19,227 bases of DNA from Clostridiaceae bacterium (GTDB lineage Bacteria > Bacillota > Clostridia > Acetivibrionales > DUMC01): assembly GCA_012512865.1 (NCBI GenBank), contig JAAZDH010000282.1:1-19227 (forward strand), given 5' to 3'. Both the position numbers and the translations under genes were made by a program. The stretch's first letter is position 1. Each line of letters starts with the position of its first letter. Below the pieces are notes generated by a model that saw nothing but the letters and a program-made list of their open reading frames with translations, did no database searches and had not been told where the DNA came from. Below, piece after piece: positions 1 through 7,035 of this stretch.

Positions 1-48
1 AAACAAAAACATGCAGTAAAACAAAGATTGAAAGGAATGATGGGTGAA

Positions 49-1186
49 ATGCTTGTTGAACTGGAGCAATTCAGGCTGGAAATTATAAATATTGCAGAAG
101 AACTAAAGGAATTGAGGGATTCACTTTGATGTTCCGGGGATGAAAAAAGAATTGGATGACCTCGAAAGAAGGACGGCCGCCCCGGAATTTTGGCGTAATA
201 ATAATGAAAAGAACCAGGTGGTTTTGCAGCAAATCAAGGCGTTAAAAACGAAAATAGACAGCATGGAAAAACTTGAAAAAGTCCTGGAGGATGTTCGAAC
301 GTTAAATGAGCTGGGCATCGAGGAAAATGACGAGAGTGTTGCCTGCGAGGTAAGAGAAGGGCTTGATAAATTAAAGGAATCGTTGCAAATCCTGAAACTT
401 GAAACACTGCTGGATGAACCGTATGACAAGAACAATGCCATAATGAGTTTGCATGCGGGGGCAGGCGGAACAGAGGCGCAAGACTGGGTACAGATGCTCT
501 TGAGAATGTATACCCGCTGGGCTGAAAACAAGGGATACGCTGTAAAGGTTCTCGACCTGCTGGAAGGCGAGGAGGCAGGGATTAAAAGCGTAACAGTGCA
601 TGTTGCGGGAGAAAATGCATATGGATTTTTAAAATCGGAAAAGGGAGTGCACCGGCTGGTTAGGATATCCCCTTTCGATGCATCCGGCCGAAGGCATACT
701 TCTTTCGCTTCGGTGGATGTAATGCCCGAGCTTGATGAAGATATAGAAATTGATATAAACCCGGAAGACTTGCGTATTGACACTTACCGTTCAAGTGGCG
801 CAGGCGGCCAGCATGTTAACAAAACCGAATCTGCCATAAGAATTACCCATATCCCGACAGGAATCGTGGTATCCTGCCAAAATGAACGTTCTCAATTTCA
901 AAACAGGGAAACAGCAATGAAGATGCTGAAAGCAAAACTGCTTGAACTGAAAGAACAGGAACAAAAGGAAAAAATCGAGGACCTTAAGGGGGTCCAACTG
1001 AAAATTGAATGGGGAAGCCAGATAAGGTCATACGTTTTTTGCCCCTATACCCTTGCGAAGGATCATCGCACAGGGTATGAAGAGGGTGATGTTAATTCCG
1101 TCATGGATGGGGAAATCGACGGGTTCATCAATGCCTACCTTGCAGATAAAAAAGCCAGGGAATCAAGGAATAAAGATGACGAGTGA
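49..1186 (+). CDS. prfB: Peptide chain release factor 2 (RF2), programmed +1 frameshift
   Basis: RF2 ends translation at UGA and UAA. A first frame from ATG 49 encodes 26 residues (starting MLVELEQF, ending LRDSL) and stops at TGA 127-129. Skipping one base at CTT-T-GA moves into the long frame (DVPGMKKELDDLERR...) that runs to TGA 1184-1186, giving about 378 residues against roughly 365 usual for the family. The RF2-specific SPF tripeptide that reads the stop codon is at nt 668-676 (ISPFD), and the GGQ peptidyl-hydrolysis motif at nt 803-811 (SSGAGGQHVNKTESA). ATG 140 lies in the long frame but would remove the conserved N-terminal helix, so it is not the start. ATG 37 and ATG 40 are further starts in the first frame; AAAGGA at 31-36 is the only SD-like sequence. 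The gene upstream is not visible. Identity is certain; the exact N-terminus is less so. Confidence 0.96.
114..130 (+). promoter_or_regulatory. prfB programmed +1 frameshift site
   Basis: An internal Shine-Dalgarno-like GAGGG (114-118) lies 5 nt upstream of CTT (124-126) followed by TGA (127-129). Slipping forward by one base reads GAT (128-130) and enters the RF2 body. This is the classic autoregulatory arrangement: low RF2 slows UGA termination and favours the shift. Compared with the well-known AGGGGG-TAT-CTT-TGA-C version, the SD here is shorter, slightly further away, and the base after TGA is T rather than C. Confidence 0.93.
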
Positions 1187-1227
1187 GGGCTAGTGATATA
1201 ATAAAGGAATCCTGGAGGTAAAATTTA

Positions 1228-2160
1228 ATGAGAGTCCTGTTTTTTGATTGCTACTCAGGCATCAGCGGGAATATGATCCTAGGAGCGCTTCTTGATCTTG
1301 GTATTAGTGAAGATGTATTCAGAAGGGAACTGGGGAAGCTCAACTTGCCAGGTTACGGGCTGATAATCCGGAAGGTGCAAAAAGACGGGATATGGGGAAC
1401 AGATGTGACTGTTGTGACCCAATACGGGGAAAAGCACATGGAAGAGCACGGGGTTGAATTGGAGAAGCGGCAGGAATGCAGTAACTGCCGCACTTACTGC
1501 TATGATTGGCATTCCAGCTCTACCTGTTGCATTTTGGATATTGAGCGGCTGATTAACGGGAGCGGTTTCAGGCCGGGTATAAAGGATTTTAGTATCCGGG
1601 CATTCCGTGAAATTGCCAGGGCCGAAGCAAAGGTACGCGGCATAAGCATGGAAGATGTCAGTTTCCATGCAGCAGAGGCTGTTGATTCCATCGTACATAT
1701 AGTCGGCACCAGGATATGCATTGATTTGCTCGGCATAAACAGGGTGTTTTCTTCTCCCTTATGCGATGGCAAAGGTCTTGTGAAATACTGTAACGGGATG
1801 CTATCCATACCATCGCCTGTTGTGGCTGAAATGATTTCCGGAAGCGGCATACCCTTGATAACCATGGATATAAACATGGAGCTTGTGACACCAACGGGTA
1901 TGAGCTTGATTAAGTGCATGGCATCGGATTTTGGCAACATGCCGGCAATGATTATAAACCGCGTGGGCTACGGGATGGGCAAGAGGGAAACAGGAATGCC
2001 TGATGTTTTAAGGGTTGTACAGGGCGATTTGCTGGAGGGAAAGATTATAGAAGGGGAATACGGGGCGGATGAAATTTTGCCCCTTGAAATAATTGATATT
2101 GTGGATGGATTCCCGGAAATACCGGCTTATAAAAACCTGGTCAAAAGCCCGGGACTTTAG
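1228..2160 (+). CDS. larC: LarC1-type nickel-insertion protein (short form, Cys-rich)
   Basis: The protein belongs to the LarC (DUF111) family, which inserts nickel during synthesis of the nickel-pincer cofactor of lactate racemase-like enzymes. Family landmarks are the N-terminal DCYSGISGNM (usual SGISGDM, Asp to Asn), SFHAAEAVDSIVHIVG near residues 145-160, ELVTPTG near 219-224 and VGYGMGKRE near 247-254. The usual His-rich metal loop is replaced by a Cys/His-rich stretch (Cys 84, 87, 91, 100, 101; His 70, 74, 95). The protein ends at 310 residues, so the C-terminal LarC2 domain (about 100 or more residues) is absent, and only 60 nt separate the stop from guaA. SD GGAGGT lies just upstream of ATG 1228. 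No other lar gene (larA, larB, larE) is present. The family call is firm; the function without LarC2 is inferred. Confidence 0.85.
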   Translation: MRVLFFDCYSGISGNMILGALLDLGISEDVFRRELGKLNLPGYGLIIRKVQKDGIWGTDVTVVTQYGEKHMEEHGVELEKRQECSNCRTYCYDWHSSSTCCILDIERLINGSGFRPGIKDFSIRAFREIARAEAKVRGISMEDVSFHAAEAVDSIVHIVGTRICIDLLGINRVFSSPLCDGKGLVKYCNGMLSIPSPVVAEMISGSGIPLITMDINMELVTPTGMSLIKCMASDFGNMPAMIINRVGYGMGKRETGMPDVLRVVQGDLLEGKIIEGEYGADEILPLEIIDIVDGFPEIPAYKNLVKSPGL

Positions 2161-2220
2161 TCACAGGGATGAAAGCTTGAAATCCCGGCGCAGTACAAAA
2201 ATAGCAAAGGATGGTGCAGG

Positions 2221-3570
2221 ATGGAGGATAAAACAAGCATGGAAAATAAAGCAAGCATGTTAACGGGTAATGCGAATGGCGAGCCGGCCAACGAACTGAT
2301 ACTGGTTGTAAGCGATGAACTGGAATTCAGCCAGGCTGTGGCAAGAATGGCAAGAGACATGGGAGTATACAGTGAAGTTTTAATATACGAGGATAAAGAA
2401 GGCAGGAAAAATGAAAATGCGGCAGCAGGTAAGATAATTGGCGAAATAAGGAAGAAAAAACCGGCGGGGATTGTATTTATAGCATACAATGAAACCAAGA
2501 CCGGTAAATTGATATTAGATGAAATAGAAAACATGGATATTCACATGCTTTTTACCATCAAGCCGGATGAACGGGAGATGAGGTCTTTTCTTTTTAATGC
2601 ATGTAAGTGCAGCGGGAATTGGAACGTGAAAACCTTCGTTGAAAATGCCGTGGAAAATATAAGGAATACCGTGGGGAATAAAAGGGTTTTATGTGCCCTT
2701 TCAGGAGGCGTGGATTCATCTGTATCGGCAGTTTTGGCTAATAAAGCAATTGGAAAGCAGCTTACGTGCATATTCGTGGACCACGGCCTGTTGAGAAAAT
2801 ACGAAGCACGTCATGTTGAGGAGGTTTTCAGGAACCAGTTCGGTATTGACCTGGTGAAAGTAAATGCAAAGGACAGGTTCCTTGAAAAGCTGAAAGGGGT
2901 GACGGACCCCGAAAAGAAAAGAAGGTTTATAGGTGAAGAGTTTATAAGGGTGTTTGAAGAAGAGGCAAAAAAGATAGGAAATGTGGATTTCCTGTTACAG
3001 GGGACTATCTATCCTGATGTCATAGAAAGCGGCATGGAAAGCAGACCGGCCGTAAAAACCCACCATAACGTGGGAGGGTTGCCTGAAAAAATCAAGTTCA
3101 AGGGTATAATAGAGCCTTTGAAATACCTGTTCAAGGATGAGGTCAGGAGGGTTGGGGAAGAACTGGGCATACCATCCAGCATAGTGTGGAGGCAGCCTTT
3201 CCCAGGGCCTGGACTTGCGGTGAGAATTATTGGCGAGGTTACCGAGGAAAAACTGGAAATACTAAGGGATGCCGATTATATATTCAGGGAGGAAATAGAA
3301 AAGGCGGGGCTCCACCGGGAATTAAGCCAGTATTTTGTCGTTCTTACGGATGTACGGAGTGTTGGTGTCAGGCACGGCAAAAGAACCTATGATTACACGA
3401 TAGCATTAAGGGCTATCAAGACCAAGGACTTCATGACCGTGGACTGGGTAAGGCTTCCCTATGATATATTAGCTGAAACGGTATACAGGATTGTAAATGA
3501 GGTAAGCCATGTTAACAGGGTGGTATACGATATAACGGCTAAGCCGCCTGCAACCGTGGAGTGGGAATAA
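2221..3570 (+). CDS. guaA: GMP synthetase with degenerate glutaminase domain
   Basis: The synthetase half is complete: P-loop SGGVDSS at 161-167, FVDHGLLRK at 185-193, GTIYPDVIES at 261-270, RQPFPGPGLAVR at 324-335 and C-terminal KPPATVEWE. It should adenylate XMP and use ammonia to form GMP. The N-terminal class I glutaminase (about 190 residues in ordinary 510-525 residue GuaA) is reduced to about 125. Only its first strand and helix (SQAVARMARDMGVYSEVL, 37-54) and its last stretch (RSFLFNACKCSGNW, 121-134) can still be aligned. The nucleophile-elbow GxCxGMQ and the downstream His-Glu pair are missing. The frame is open throughout, so this is not a simple frameshift. SD AAAGGA (2207-2212) favours ATG 2221; ATG 2239, behind GGAGGA, is an alternative. 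Ammonia may be free or supplied by a separate GATase subunit, as in archaea. Confidence 0.95.
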   Translation: MEDKTSMENKASMLTGNANGEPANELILVVSDELEFSQAVARMARDMGVYSEVLIYEDKEGRKNENAAAGKIIGEIRKKKPAGIVFIAYNETKTGKLILDEIENMDIHMLFTIKPDEREMRSFLFNACKCSGNWNVKTFVENAVENIRNTVGNKRVLCALSGGVDSSVSAVLANKAIGKQLTCIFVDHGLLRKYEARHVEEVFRNQFGIDLVKVNAKDRFLEKLKGVTDPEKKRRFIGEEFIRVFEEEAKKIGNVDFLLQGTIYPDVIESGMESRPAVKTHHNVGGLPEKIKFKGIIEPLKYLFKDEVRRVGEELGIPSSIVWRQPFPGPGLAVRIIGEVTEEKLEILRDADYIFREEIEKAGLHRELSQYFVVLTDVRSVGVRHGKRTYDYTIALRAIKTKDFMTVDWVRLPYDILAETVYRIVNEVSHVNRVVYDITAKPPATVEWE

Positions 3571-3671
3571 CAGCGCGGAACAAGCATGGAACCCGGGGAT
3601 GGCGGGAAGATTCCCATGGTTTACACCTGGAAAAGGGAGAGTATGGCTTATGCTAGATGTACATTGAATGA

Positions 3672-3677
3672 TATAAT
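3672..3677 (+). promoter_or_regulatory. Possible -10 box before the aldolase gene
   Basis: A perfect TATAAT lies 48 nt upstream of the probable GTG start. The region 17-18 nt further upstream (TTATGC) matches the -35 consensus poorly. This is only a candidate for a separate promoter after guaA; no terminator is evident in the 154-nt gap. Confidence 0.3.
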
Positions 3678-3724
3678 TAGAATACAGAATAAAGAAAGGC
3701 GTAAAGAAAGGTGGCTTGATTATA

Positions 3725-4648
3725 GTGTTTAACATACCGGGTGGGGTTTGGCCCACCATGATAACTCCTTACACTGAGGACAACAAAATTGACTATAGTG
3801 CCCTTGAAAAACTAATAGAATGGTATATAAAGAAGGGTGTAAGCGGTTTATTTGCAGTTTGCCAGTCCAGTGAAATGTTTTTCCTTACGCTTGATGAAAG
3901 GGTTGAATTGGCCCGGTTTGTCAAGAAAACTGCCGGGGACAGGGTACCGGTTATTGCATCGGGGCATATATCCCGCTCAATGGAGGATCAACTCTATGAG
4001 CTTAAGGCCATGGCAGACACCGGCATAGATGCGCTTGTTTTAATTAGCGGGAATCTGGCCGGTAAGGATGATGCTGATGATGTTGCAAGAAAAAACATGG
4101 AAGTAATTCTAAACGAGGTGCCCGGTATTCCCATGGGGATATACGAGTGCCCGGTCCCGTACAAGCGCATGATATCTCCTGGTTTACTGGAATGGTGCGC
4201 ATCAACGGGAAGGTTCCACTTCTTGAAAGATACCTGCCGCGATATTTCGCTTATAAAAAACAAGGTTGAAAGAGTAAAGAATACGAATTTAAAAGTATTT
4301 AACGCGAACGCCGCTACTTTACTGGAAACCCTGAAACTTGGAGCTGCCGGGTATAGCGGTGTAATGGCCAATTTCCATCCGGAATTATACGTTTGGTTAA
4401 CCCGGAACTGGCGCGATAAGCTGTGTGAAGCTGAAGAACTCCAGCATTTCCTGGGGTTCTCCTCTGCAATTGAATACCAGGTATATCCTGTTAACGCCAA
4501 GTATTATTTAAAGCTGGAAGGAATAGACATGCTAGCAAAAAGCCGTTCAAAGGATATATCTTCCTTTGACCAGTCACATAAAATTGAGGTGGAGGATTTT
4601 CATTATTTGTCGAAAAAGTACGCGGAGAAATTTTGCGAAATCAGGTAA
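3725..4648 (+). CDS. Dihydrodipicolinate synthase/N-acetylneuraminate lyase superfamily aldolase
   Basis: This is a class I (Schiff-base) TIM-barrel aldolase of about 307 residues, the usual family length. The Schiff-base lysine is in FLKDTCRDI (about Lys168) and the catalytic tyrosine in GIYECPVPY (about Tyr140). The substrate-binding G-T-T-G-E motif of true DapA is replaced by AVCQSSEM (about 44-51), so it is probably not lysine-pathway DapA; it resembles uncharacterised clostridial relatives acting on unknown 2-oxo acids. AAAGGTGG at 3707-3714 places GTG 3725 at a good distance. An in-frame TTG at 3716 would be too close but gives only three more residues. It sits between guaA and a zinc-ribbon gene, neither of which suggests a substrate. 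Superfamily is certain; the reaction is unknown. Confidence 0.88.
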   Translation: MFNIPGGVWPTMITPYTEDNKIDYSALEKLIEWYIKKGVSGLFAVCQSSEMFFLTLDERVELARFVKKTAGDRVPVIASGHISRSMEDQLYELKAMADTGIDALVLISGNLAGKDDADDVARKNMEVILNEVPGIPMGIYECPVPYKRMISPGLLEWCASTGRFHFLKDTCRDISLIKNKVERVKNTNLKVFNANAATLLETLKLGAAGYSGVMANFHPELYVWLTRNWRDKLCEAEELQHFLGFSSAIEYQVYPVNAKYYLKLEGIDMLAKSRSKDISSFDQSHKIEVEDFHYLSKKYAEKFCEIR

Positions 4649-4702
4649 TGTAAAAATAGGATAAAGTAATGTAAAGGTAGAATAAAGTAATGTAAAGACA
4701 CA
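4645..4702 (+). repeat. 21-bp tandem repeat, about 2.75 copies
   Basis: Two adjacent 21-bp units (4661-4681 and 4682-4702), each beginning ATAAAGTAATGTAAAG, differ only near their 3' ends. A partial earlier copy (4645-4660, GTAATGTAAAAATAGG) overlaps the TAA stop of the aldolase gene. A trailing ATAAAAG follows. It looks like slippage duplication; no function is evident. Confidence 0.85.
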
Positions 4703-4768
4703 ATAAAAGCAAAAAAGATTATACTTGGAAATGGTTAATTGAAAAACCAGGAAGAAGGTGTTGGTTGA

Positions 4769-5263
4769 ATGAAAAGTATAAAGCCGGGACGGGGGCCATC
4801 GGGCATGTCCTTTATCGGCTCAATAATAGCAATAGTGTTCGGGCTGTTTTGGATGATCATTGCGGCCAGGATTACGGCTAATGCCCCTTTTGGAGTAGCC
4901 GGGGCAATCTTTCCCTTGTTTGGAATCCTGTTTGTAGTGATCGGAGTGGTACAGGCAGCATACCACTATAAAAATGCCACGGGCAAGGACCGGTTTTCGA
5001 TATTTGACATAACAGATTCATCTGAAGAAGGAGATCCTGCCGGCAGGTGGATTAAGAACGGGGACAAATATGAAAACAACTATCATGATAACCATGATAC
5101 CTGGCATGATGCAGGTGAATATGAAAAGAGCAATAAAAGCCCCTTGAATAAGGAGCCAAACGCCTCAAGCAAGGGCATCGAGATGAATTATTGCCCCTAT
5201 TGCGGGAAACCGGTAAATGAAGATTTCTCCTTTTGCCCCAATTGCGGAAAACGGTTGAACTGA
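4769..5263 (+). CDS. Small membrane protein with C-terminal zinc ribbon
   Basis: The function is not recognised. The 164-residue protein has a short basic N-terminus, two probable transmembrane helices (about 14-33 and 43-65), a polar acidic/Asn-rich linker (about 70-138), and a C-terminal zinc ribbon with two CxxC knuckles, Cys 142/145 and Cys 156/159 (YCPYCGKPVNEDFSFCPNCG). Such ribbons are common on clostridial membrane proteins and usually bind structural zinc; here it would probably face the cytoplasm, given an even number of helices and the basic N-terminus. SD GAAGAAGGTG (4751-4760) precedes ATG 4769. It stands alone between the tandem-repeat gap and the permease promoter, so context gives no clear role. 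Confidence 0.8.
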   Translation: MKSIKPGRGPSGMSFIGSIIAIVFGLFWMIIAARITANAPFGVAGAIFPLFGILFVVIGVVQAAYHYKNATGKDRFSIFDITDSSEEGDPAGRWIKNGDKYENNYHDNHDTWHDAGEYEKSNKSPLNKEPNASSKGIEMNYCPYCGKPVNEDFSFCPNCGKRLN

Positions 5264-5322
5264 TGGCTGTTTTTTCATCATTTTCCGGGCGAAACGTAAA
5301 AACAAAAGACGTGAATTTCTAA

Positions 5323-5352
5323 TTGACAAAATATACGCTTGTTTGATAGTAT
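5323..5352 (+). promoter_or_regulatory. Sigma-A type promoter of the purine permease
   Basis: A perfect -35 TTGACA (5323-5328) is followed after 18 nt by TAGTAT (5347-5352); overlapping alternatives such as TATATT lie slightly downstream. Transcription would begin near 5359-5362, giving a leader of about 170 nt before the permease start. Confidence 0.7.
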
Positions 5353-5388
5353 ATTTTCGTGGGGATTCAAGCAAGCATCCATGTAAAC

Positions 5389-5423
5389 CGGGTTGGATAA
5401 AGCACCAACCCGTTTTAAGTTTT
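5389..5423 (+). terminator. Leader terminator hairpin (probable attenuator) of the permease
   Basis: A perfect 8-bp stem, CGGGTTGG (5389-5396) with CCAACCCG (5405-5412) around the loop ATAAAGCA, is followed by TTTTAAGTTTT. It lies about 30 nt after the predicted transcription start and about 105 nt before the permease ATG, so it cannot terminate the upstream gene efficiently without also stopping the permease transcript. ATCCA (5377-5381) can pair with TGGAT (5394-5398), which would disrupt the terminator; alternatively ATCC can pair with GGAT at 5363-5366. I do not recognise a known riboswitch class; the purine riboswitch core was not found. Confidence 0.7.
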
Positions 5424-5528
5424 AACAGGATATGGTTTATTTTATTCCAATTATTATGCAACAGCCGGGTATGGTTTCAAAGCTGGATGCAGTTTAGGCG
5501 CCAAATTAATCAAGGGAGGTTTATTCTT

Positions 5529-6866
5529 ATGTTGGAAAGGCTTTTCAAACTAAAGGAAAACGGTACAAATGTCAGGACCGAAATCGTTGCAGGCATCACA
5601 ACCTTTATGACAATGGCATACATATTAATTGTCAACCCAAATATACTATCGGATGCCGGCATGGATAAAGGTGCAGTATTTACCGCTACTGCTCTTTCTG
5701 CAGCAATAGCTACCATCTTGATGGCGTTCCTGGCTAACTATCCCGTCGCATTGGCTTCTGGCATGGGGCTTAACGCGTATTTTGCCTATGCTGTTGTCCT
5801 GGGCATGGGATATTCATGGAAGATTGCCCTTACGGCCGTGTTTATTGAAGGTATAATATTTATAATCTTAACACTGTTAAGGTTCAGGGAAGCGATTATA
5901 AACTCCATACCGAATAACCTTAAATATGGTATTACTGTTGGAATAGGCTTGTTTATTGCCTTTATAGGTTTCCAGAATGCAGGAATCATCGTAAATGATG
6001 ATGCTACTCTTATTGCTCTTGGAAACCTTAAGAGCCTGACAGTCATATTATCAATTATAGGAATAATCATAATGACCCTTCTAATCTACAAAAAAGTAAA
6101 GGGAGCGCTTCTCTGGGGTATATTGATTACATACGCTCTTGGGATAATATGCCAGTTTGTGGGTCTTTATAAAGTTGACGAAGCAGCGGGGGTATACAGT
6201 CTTATTCCCAGCGGGATAATTTCCCTGCCGCCGTCCCTTGCGCCAATATTCCTGAAATTTGATTTTGAAGGAGCTTTTGCGCTGGGAGTGAATTTCCTTG
6301 TTGTAATGTTTGCATTCCTCTTTGTAGACTTGTTTGATACAGTAGGTACGTTGATAGGTGTGGCAAGCAAGGCAAATTTACTGGACAAGGACGGGAAACT
6401 GCCGAGAGTAAAAGAAGCTCTTTTGACGGATGCAATTGGCACGGTGGTCGGTGCAGGCCTTGGTACATCAACGGTAACCAGCTATGTTGAAAGTGCTGCA
6501 GGAGTGGCTGAAGGCGGAAGAACAGGATTACCAGCACTCACCACGGGAATTCTATTGATAGTATCATTAGTGTTTTCTCCTATTCTTACAATAATACCAT
6601 CCTTTGCAACTGCTCCGGCATTGGTGGTGGTAGGGCTGTACATGGCTTCCGTTATTATAAAAATCGACTTCAGCGAAGATTTCACGGAAGCTCTCCCGGC
6701 ATTCCTGGCAATGATTATAATGCCTTTTTCATACAGCATTGCTAACGGAATAATGTTTGGAATTCTTGCATGGTTTGTATTAAAAATAGTTTCTGGCAGG
6801 ATCAAGGAAGTGCACCCGGTGATATATGTCCTGGTTGTCTTGTTTGTATTGAAAATTGTATTATAG
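5529..6866 (+). CDS. pbuG: AzgA/PbuG-type guanine/hypoxanthine permease
   Basis: This is a polytopic proton-coupled nucleobase transporter of the AzgA branch of the NCS2 family, 445 residues, with the family's usual length and many hydrophobic helices. Typical signatures are TTFMTMAYILIVNPNIL near the N-terminus, ASGMGLNAYFAY, FVDLFDTVGTLIGVAS, and GLGTSTVTSYVESAAGVAEG in the second half. Substrates are probably hypoxanthine and guanine, possibly adenine or xanthine. SD AAGGGAGGT (ending 5520) lies 8 nt before ATG 5529; in-frame sequence further upstream is leader. It has its own promoter and a terminator-bearing leader, suggesting control by transcription attenuation, and lies between guaA and purE in keeping with purine salvage. 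The exact symbol (pbuG versus a paralogue such as pbuO) is uncertain. Confidence 0.92.
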   Translation: MLERLFKLKENGTNVRTEIVAGITTFMTMAYILIVNPNILSDAGMDKGAVFTATALSAAIATILMAFLANYPVALASGMGLNAYFAYAVVLGMGYSWKIALTAVFIEGIIFIILTLLRFREAIINSIPNNLKYGITVGIGLFIAFIGFQNAGIIVNDDATLIALGNLKSLTVILSIIGIIIMTLLIYKKVKGALLWGILITYALGIICQFVGLYKVDEAAGVYSLIPSGIISLPPSLAPIFLKFDFEGAFALGVNFLVVMFAFLFVDLFDTVGTLIGVASKANLLDKDGKLPRVKEALLTDAIGTVVGAGLGTSTVTSYVESAAGVAEGGRTGLPALTTGILLIVSLVFSPILTIIPSFATAPALVVVGLYMASVIIKIDFSEDFTEALPAFLAMIIMPFSYSIANGIMFGILAWFVLKIVSGRIKEVHPVIYVLVVLFVLKIVL

Positions 6867-6899
6867 GGAACGTGATTTGGGGGATAAATCAAGGTGCAA

Positions 6900-6933
6900 C
6901 ATGATTGCAGTGTAGTCATGATTGCAGTATAGT
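6900..6933 (+). repeat. 17-bp tandem duplication
   Basis: Two adjacent 17-bp copies of CATGATTGCAGTGTAGT (6900-6916) and CATGATTGCAGTATAGT (6917-6933) differ at one base. It lies in the 304-nt gap between the permease and purE and resembles slippage duplication. Confidence 0.85.
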
Positions 6934-6940
6934 TACATAA

Positions 6941-6968
6941 TTGAAGGGCGAGAATTAAAATATAGTAT
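6941..6968 (+). promoter_or_regulatory. Candidate promoter for the purE cluster
   Basis: TTGAAG (6941-6946) and TAGTAT (6963-6968) are 16 nt apart. A separate TATAAT occurs at 6982-6987 without a good -35. Either would put the 66-nt hairpin at 7036-7101 in the 5' leader of purE. The evidence is motif matching only. Confidence 0.35.
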
Positions 6969-6986
6969 AGTTAAAATACAGTATAA
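6955..6986 (+). repeat. 16-bp tandem duplication
   Basis: TTAAAATATAGTATAG (6955-6970) is followed at once by TTAAAATACAGTATAA (6971-6986), two mismatches. It overlaps the candidate promoter, so the duplication may have created or doubled -10-like sequences. Confidence 0.75.
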
Positions 6987-7035
6987 TCAAAATGTGCATA
7001 AAGTACGATAATGATTATGATAGCTTGCTTGAAGA

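Noticed and set aside
1..48. Tail of an upstream gene (for example one ending at TAA 17-19).
   Set aside because: Too few codons to identify; secA often precedes prfB in Firmicutes, but no SecA C-terminal motif is visible.
121..783. Long antisense open frame (220 residues) opposite prfB.
   Set aside because: It is Ser/Phe-rich low-complexity sequence mirroring a highly conserved gene and has no homologous features; the same applies to the other antisense frames opposite core genes.
140..1186. ATG 140 as the prfB start giving a 348-residue protein.
   Set aside because: The conserved N-terminal segment and the CTT-T-GA shift site upstream show the gene begins at about 49 and shifts frame.
2161..2220. 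A LarC2 continuation in another frame through programmed frameshifting, as in some lactobacilli.
   Set aside because: Only 60 nt lie before guaA, and guaA fills the next 1.3 kb; there is no room for LarC2.
4645..4702. A CRISPR array.
   Set aside because: Repeats are directly adjacent without spacers and too few.
5259..5284. Terminator hairpin TGATG...CATCA followed by TTTT after the zinc-ribbon gene.
   Set aside because: The stem is only 5 bp with a T-rich 10-nt loop; too weak to call.
6872..6892. TGATTT/AAATCA hairpin after the permease as a terminator.
   Set aside because: It has only 6 AT-rich pairs and no T-run follows.
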